From Saturnia japonica (lineage: Eukaryota; Arthropoda; Insecta; Lepidoptera; Saturniidae): 64,000 nucleotides of DNA. The position numbers were made by a program, and so were the translations under genes. The stretch is from positions 2,012,930 to 2,076,929 of the forward strand of contig CM065325.1 of NCBI GenBank assembly GCA_033032175.1, written 5' to 3'. Of this stretch, positions 61,136 to 64,000 are shown piece after piece. The stretch's first letter is position 1; every line of letters begins with the position of its first letter. The notes below the pieces were generated by a model. The model ran no database searches. It was given only the letters and a program-made list of their open reading frames with translations, and had not been told where the DNA came from.

Positions 61136-63224
61136 TAAAATCTGTTCAGTAACAGAACTACAGCGGAACTTGAGGATGAAGCAGTGTAAATACTTCTTAA
61201 ATTAGTGAATAATACACATACACAATATCGTTTGTTTATGCTCTAGCCAACAGTGTTATTTTTCTAAACAGGCTATAATTTGATTGAGAATGAAATATAA
61301 TTATTTTGACATTTTCGAAAAAGGCGAAAGACACAATATGAAAATACCAGCTCTACTTTTAACAAAGTATGTGAAAAGTGATCAATTATAATATAATAAT
61401 TCTGTTAGTAAAATGGTATAATTTTTTAATTTATTCACTAGATAGTTATTATAATTATTACTAAATTTTATCCAGGCATCTTCACTGCATCTTTTTCATT
61501 TAATAAAGGGGCATATTATTAGAACAGGACGTAGATAGCCGTGTTATTCGTATGTCTTTTTATTTCACAGTGCAAAAGTGTAGTGACTTACAAAGTTACA
61601 GCGTTTTTTTCTGTTAGAAAATAATATTTAAGCATGTAATAATGCTAAATTTATTGCTATAGTATGGCTAATGAAAGTAGAGAGTGAAAAAGTGTGGCTT
61701 ATTTAAAAAGTATCAGCATGGCAGTTCCGAAAATTTGTAAGTAATACTTGGAAAAATATAATTAGGGTACTTCAAAATTATTCATTTTTATTCTGACACA
61801 ATAATGCTTGTCAGCAGATGCAAAAATGAGATTAAACCAACACTACGATGCGTTGAAGCAGTGGTTGATATCCTTTTCACCGGTAATTTTATCCACTTAC
61901 TACTTTTAATAATGTTAAAATGGCTAGCGATAAAATATTAACTAGTATTATAATTTATAGAATATTTAAAAATTTAGTACATTCAATATAAACAATTGTA
62001 TTCTTCAAATATTCACTATAATCTATATTCATCCGAGGTAAAGAGTTCGTCGTCATCGGTTGATTCGCAATAGCTTTTTTGACCAGAACTTCCTTTTTTA
62101 TTATTTCTATTGTTGCAACACTAACATTTATAAATTTTATAGAACAATGAAATATATTATTTAATGTTAATGAGCTTCATTGTATTTATAAATAATATGT
62201 TAATATTATTTATAAATAAGGATTTAATATTCATGTAAAGTATAAAAAATAAGGTTTATGCAAAAAGTTTGTAAATAATTCAAGTGTCTACTTTCGTTAG
62301 CGTGTGGCTAACGCTAACGTCTAGTAGCTGTAAATTAGATTTCAGTGCAAGATTTTTTAACATAGTGCACAGAACATTTACATAGTGTCTAATCTAGCAC
62401 CAAAAGTAGTAATTTGGCAACAATTTTCATAAGAAAGTTTACGTGGTGCCATACTGAGAATTCAAAAATGAAATCTCCCATGAAGTCTCCGGTTCCTGAT
62501 ATTATCTATGGTCTCTCGTGTCTTACACTTTTTTTTCATAGTGATGTCAACTTAACGAATTTCCCGTCTTAACTATCGTGTGGGTGAGTTGAAATCAGTA
62601 TCAGGGTTTTAACGGAACATGTTTACAATAATCATAGTATCCTCTATAATGTTATCACACTTATCACGTTATCAGCAATGCTAATTCACAGACATACATT
62701 TTTCAGCTTGTATGCCGGCTAAACTGCATAGTCGTATTGGAAGTAGCGACAATTTAGATTTCGCTTGTTTTAATGGGAAGTTTGAAGGCTCATTATTGAT
62801 TTGATGAAAATACACAGCTAAATCGGCTAAATTGAAGAATATTTTTGGTAACACTGATGTTTTCTCTGTGAGACTGACAAATATTTATATCTGCTGACAA
62901 AGGAGAAGTGACTACCAGTGACTACTGAACTGTCATCCTTGATTCTGACATGGACACTGACATTCAATCTGTCAAGTGTCCTGTGTAGAGGTGTTATATT
63001 AGACTGATATTTTGGTATTCCTGATATGGAATATATTAGTTAATAAATGTTAGGTTCCCGTAGTTATAATTTGGTATTGGTCAAATAATAGTCGCCGATT
63101 CATATTCGCTATTTGCTACGTACTTGAGTCTAATACTGATATTAAGCGTATATTTTCTATACTTATAGAATATGAGTATGAAATAAAAGATTGTTGCGAA
63201 TATTTATTATTATTATCCGTATGC
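61136..63224. other. Right-end region without recognisable gene
   Basis: AT-rich. At 61718-61734 a short ATGGCAGTTCCGAAAATTTG precedes a good GTAAGT donor, which could be a tiny first coding exon of a divergent gene, but no further exon can be identified. Bases 62890-63000 contain several TGTCA motifs. Nothing else nameable. Confidence 0.35.
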
Positions 63225-63555
63225 ATATAATATTAACGTAAATGAAAGTCATTTTAAGCACCGGAATTGATTCACCATGACCAGTTGTTTTTTTATTTAG
63301 GCGGAACCCTATTTTTTTTTTTTAAATAAAGGTAGCCTGATTTACTTCCTATAAAATCAGCTCTCTACCAGTGAAAGTCCTGTCGAAATCGGTTCAACCT
63401 TTTTGGAGATTACCCGGAACAAACAGACAGACAAAAATTTTAAAAATGGGGTTTTATTATAAGTGTCCTATATATACTCTCATATGCATTTAGTAAAAAA
63501 ATTGTTATTTTGACATTACAAACAGATACTTCAATTTTATTAATTTGTATAGATT
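63225..63555 (+). repeat. Interspersed repeat family A, copy 3
   Basis: ACCATGACCAGTTGTTTTTT, GGCGGAACCCTATTTTT, CTACCAGTGAAAGTCCTGTC, GAACAAACAGACAGACAAAA and GACATTACAAACAGATACTTC match 13420-13690 and 28180-28370. Confidence 0.65.
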
Positions 63556-64000
63556 ACGGACTTTCGTAAACGTCAAAATTTTTGGTATATTAAAATATAT
63601 TATGTTAAAAATATCACTATGTCATGTACTCCAATTACAGATTTTTTTAAATGTTCATTAAAAACGTCAATCGGTTGATTTTTTAGTTTATTCTAAACTC
63701 AATATAATAAATATTAACATTTAAAATTCTCTAAAATATTTAGATACGATAACATGTATGTAATCGCAGCTAGTTACAAGGAACTGAAGGAACCGCTAAT
63801 ATAATAGGAAATACCAATAGATGATATCTAATACAAAAATTAAACTAATCTATGAATCTAACTAATATCTGTATTAGCTAATACACTGATATTCGTTAAA
63901 AACGGTGCTTAATATAGTGTTTCTGTTCTCATTGCTTGCATACTGTGTTACCAAACCATGCAGTTTTCATACGAAGCCCGACGTGTATAATGATGTCTTT
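63556..64000. other. No feature seen
   Basis: AT-rich sequence to the window edge; no coding frame, repeat ends or RNA gene recognised. Confidence 0.5.

Noticed and set aside
61718..61744. Possible first coding exon MAVPKIC with GTAAGT donor
   Set aside because: Too short to support without a second exon; chance ATG plus donor is common in AT-rich DNA.

Overview
The window is AT-rich eukaryotic DNA, very probably from a moth or butterfly. It has an invertebrate gene structure with GT-AG introns of up to 12 kb, and a dense mixture of insect transposons (BEL/Pao and Copia remnants, R1/Jockey-like LINEs, Tc1/mariner, rosa-like, pogo/Tigger, PIF/Harbinger, Merlin and hAT-type elements, many MITEs). 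Several interspersed repeats look like those common in Lepidoptera. That assignment is inference: no rRNA, mitochondrial or other marker gene is present.

Two host genes can be read with confidence, and they converge. On the + strand, three 3' exons (8033-8222, 11193-11339, 12299-12539) encode the C-terminal part of the SAGA deubiquitinase-module subunit ataxin-7-like 3/Sgf11. They carry a complete SCA7 zinc motif; the N-terminal exons lie left of the window or were not found. On the - strand, nine exons from 59045 down to 26230 encode adenylosuccinate synthetase (AdSS), the first committed step of AMP synthesis. All nine join in phase with consensus splice sites to give 434 codons. Only the last exon, about 15-20 residues, was not found. 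There is no evident functional link between the two genes.

Layout. 1-2962: 5' part of a BEL/Pao retrotransposon on the - strand, with LTR, primer-binding site and gag/protease. 3127-6600: a nested block in which a nearly intact Tc1 element sits in the intron of a small spliced helix-turn-helix gene, beside a decayed Copia gag. 6976-7654: pogo/Tigger remnant. 8033-12539: Sgf11 exons with repeat-filled introns. 12720-15240: a 1.06-kb long-TIR element next to an 11-copy satellite of 105 bp. 15241-26229: gene-poor DNA with MITEs and a Merlin remnant. 26230-59045: AdSS, whose introns hold LINEs, a Harbinger remnant split by a LINE, two giant inverted-repeat elements, and a deletion-derived rosa-like element next to a PIF-like element that carries a Myb-type gene. 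59046-59890: AdSS promoter with three tandem CCAAT units, then a candidate hAT-like element. 60023-61133: a third long-inverted-repeat element. The rest of the right end holds repeats and no recognisable gene.

The most interesting non-genic discovery is a family of three elements (40489-41909, 44019-45993, 60023-61133). They share terminal bases, TA flanks and inverted repeats of about 280-550 bp. Two of them share ordered subterminal motifs and different protein-coding scraps, which suggests an incompletely described DNA transposon family.
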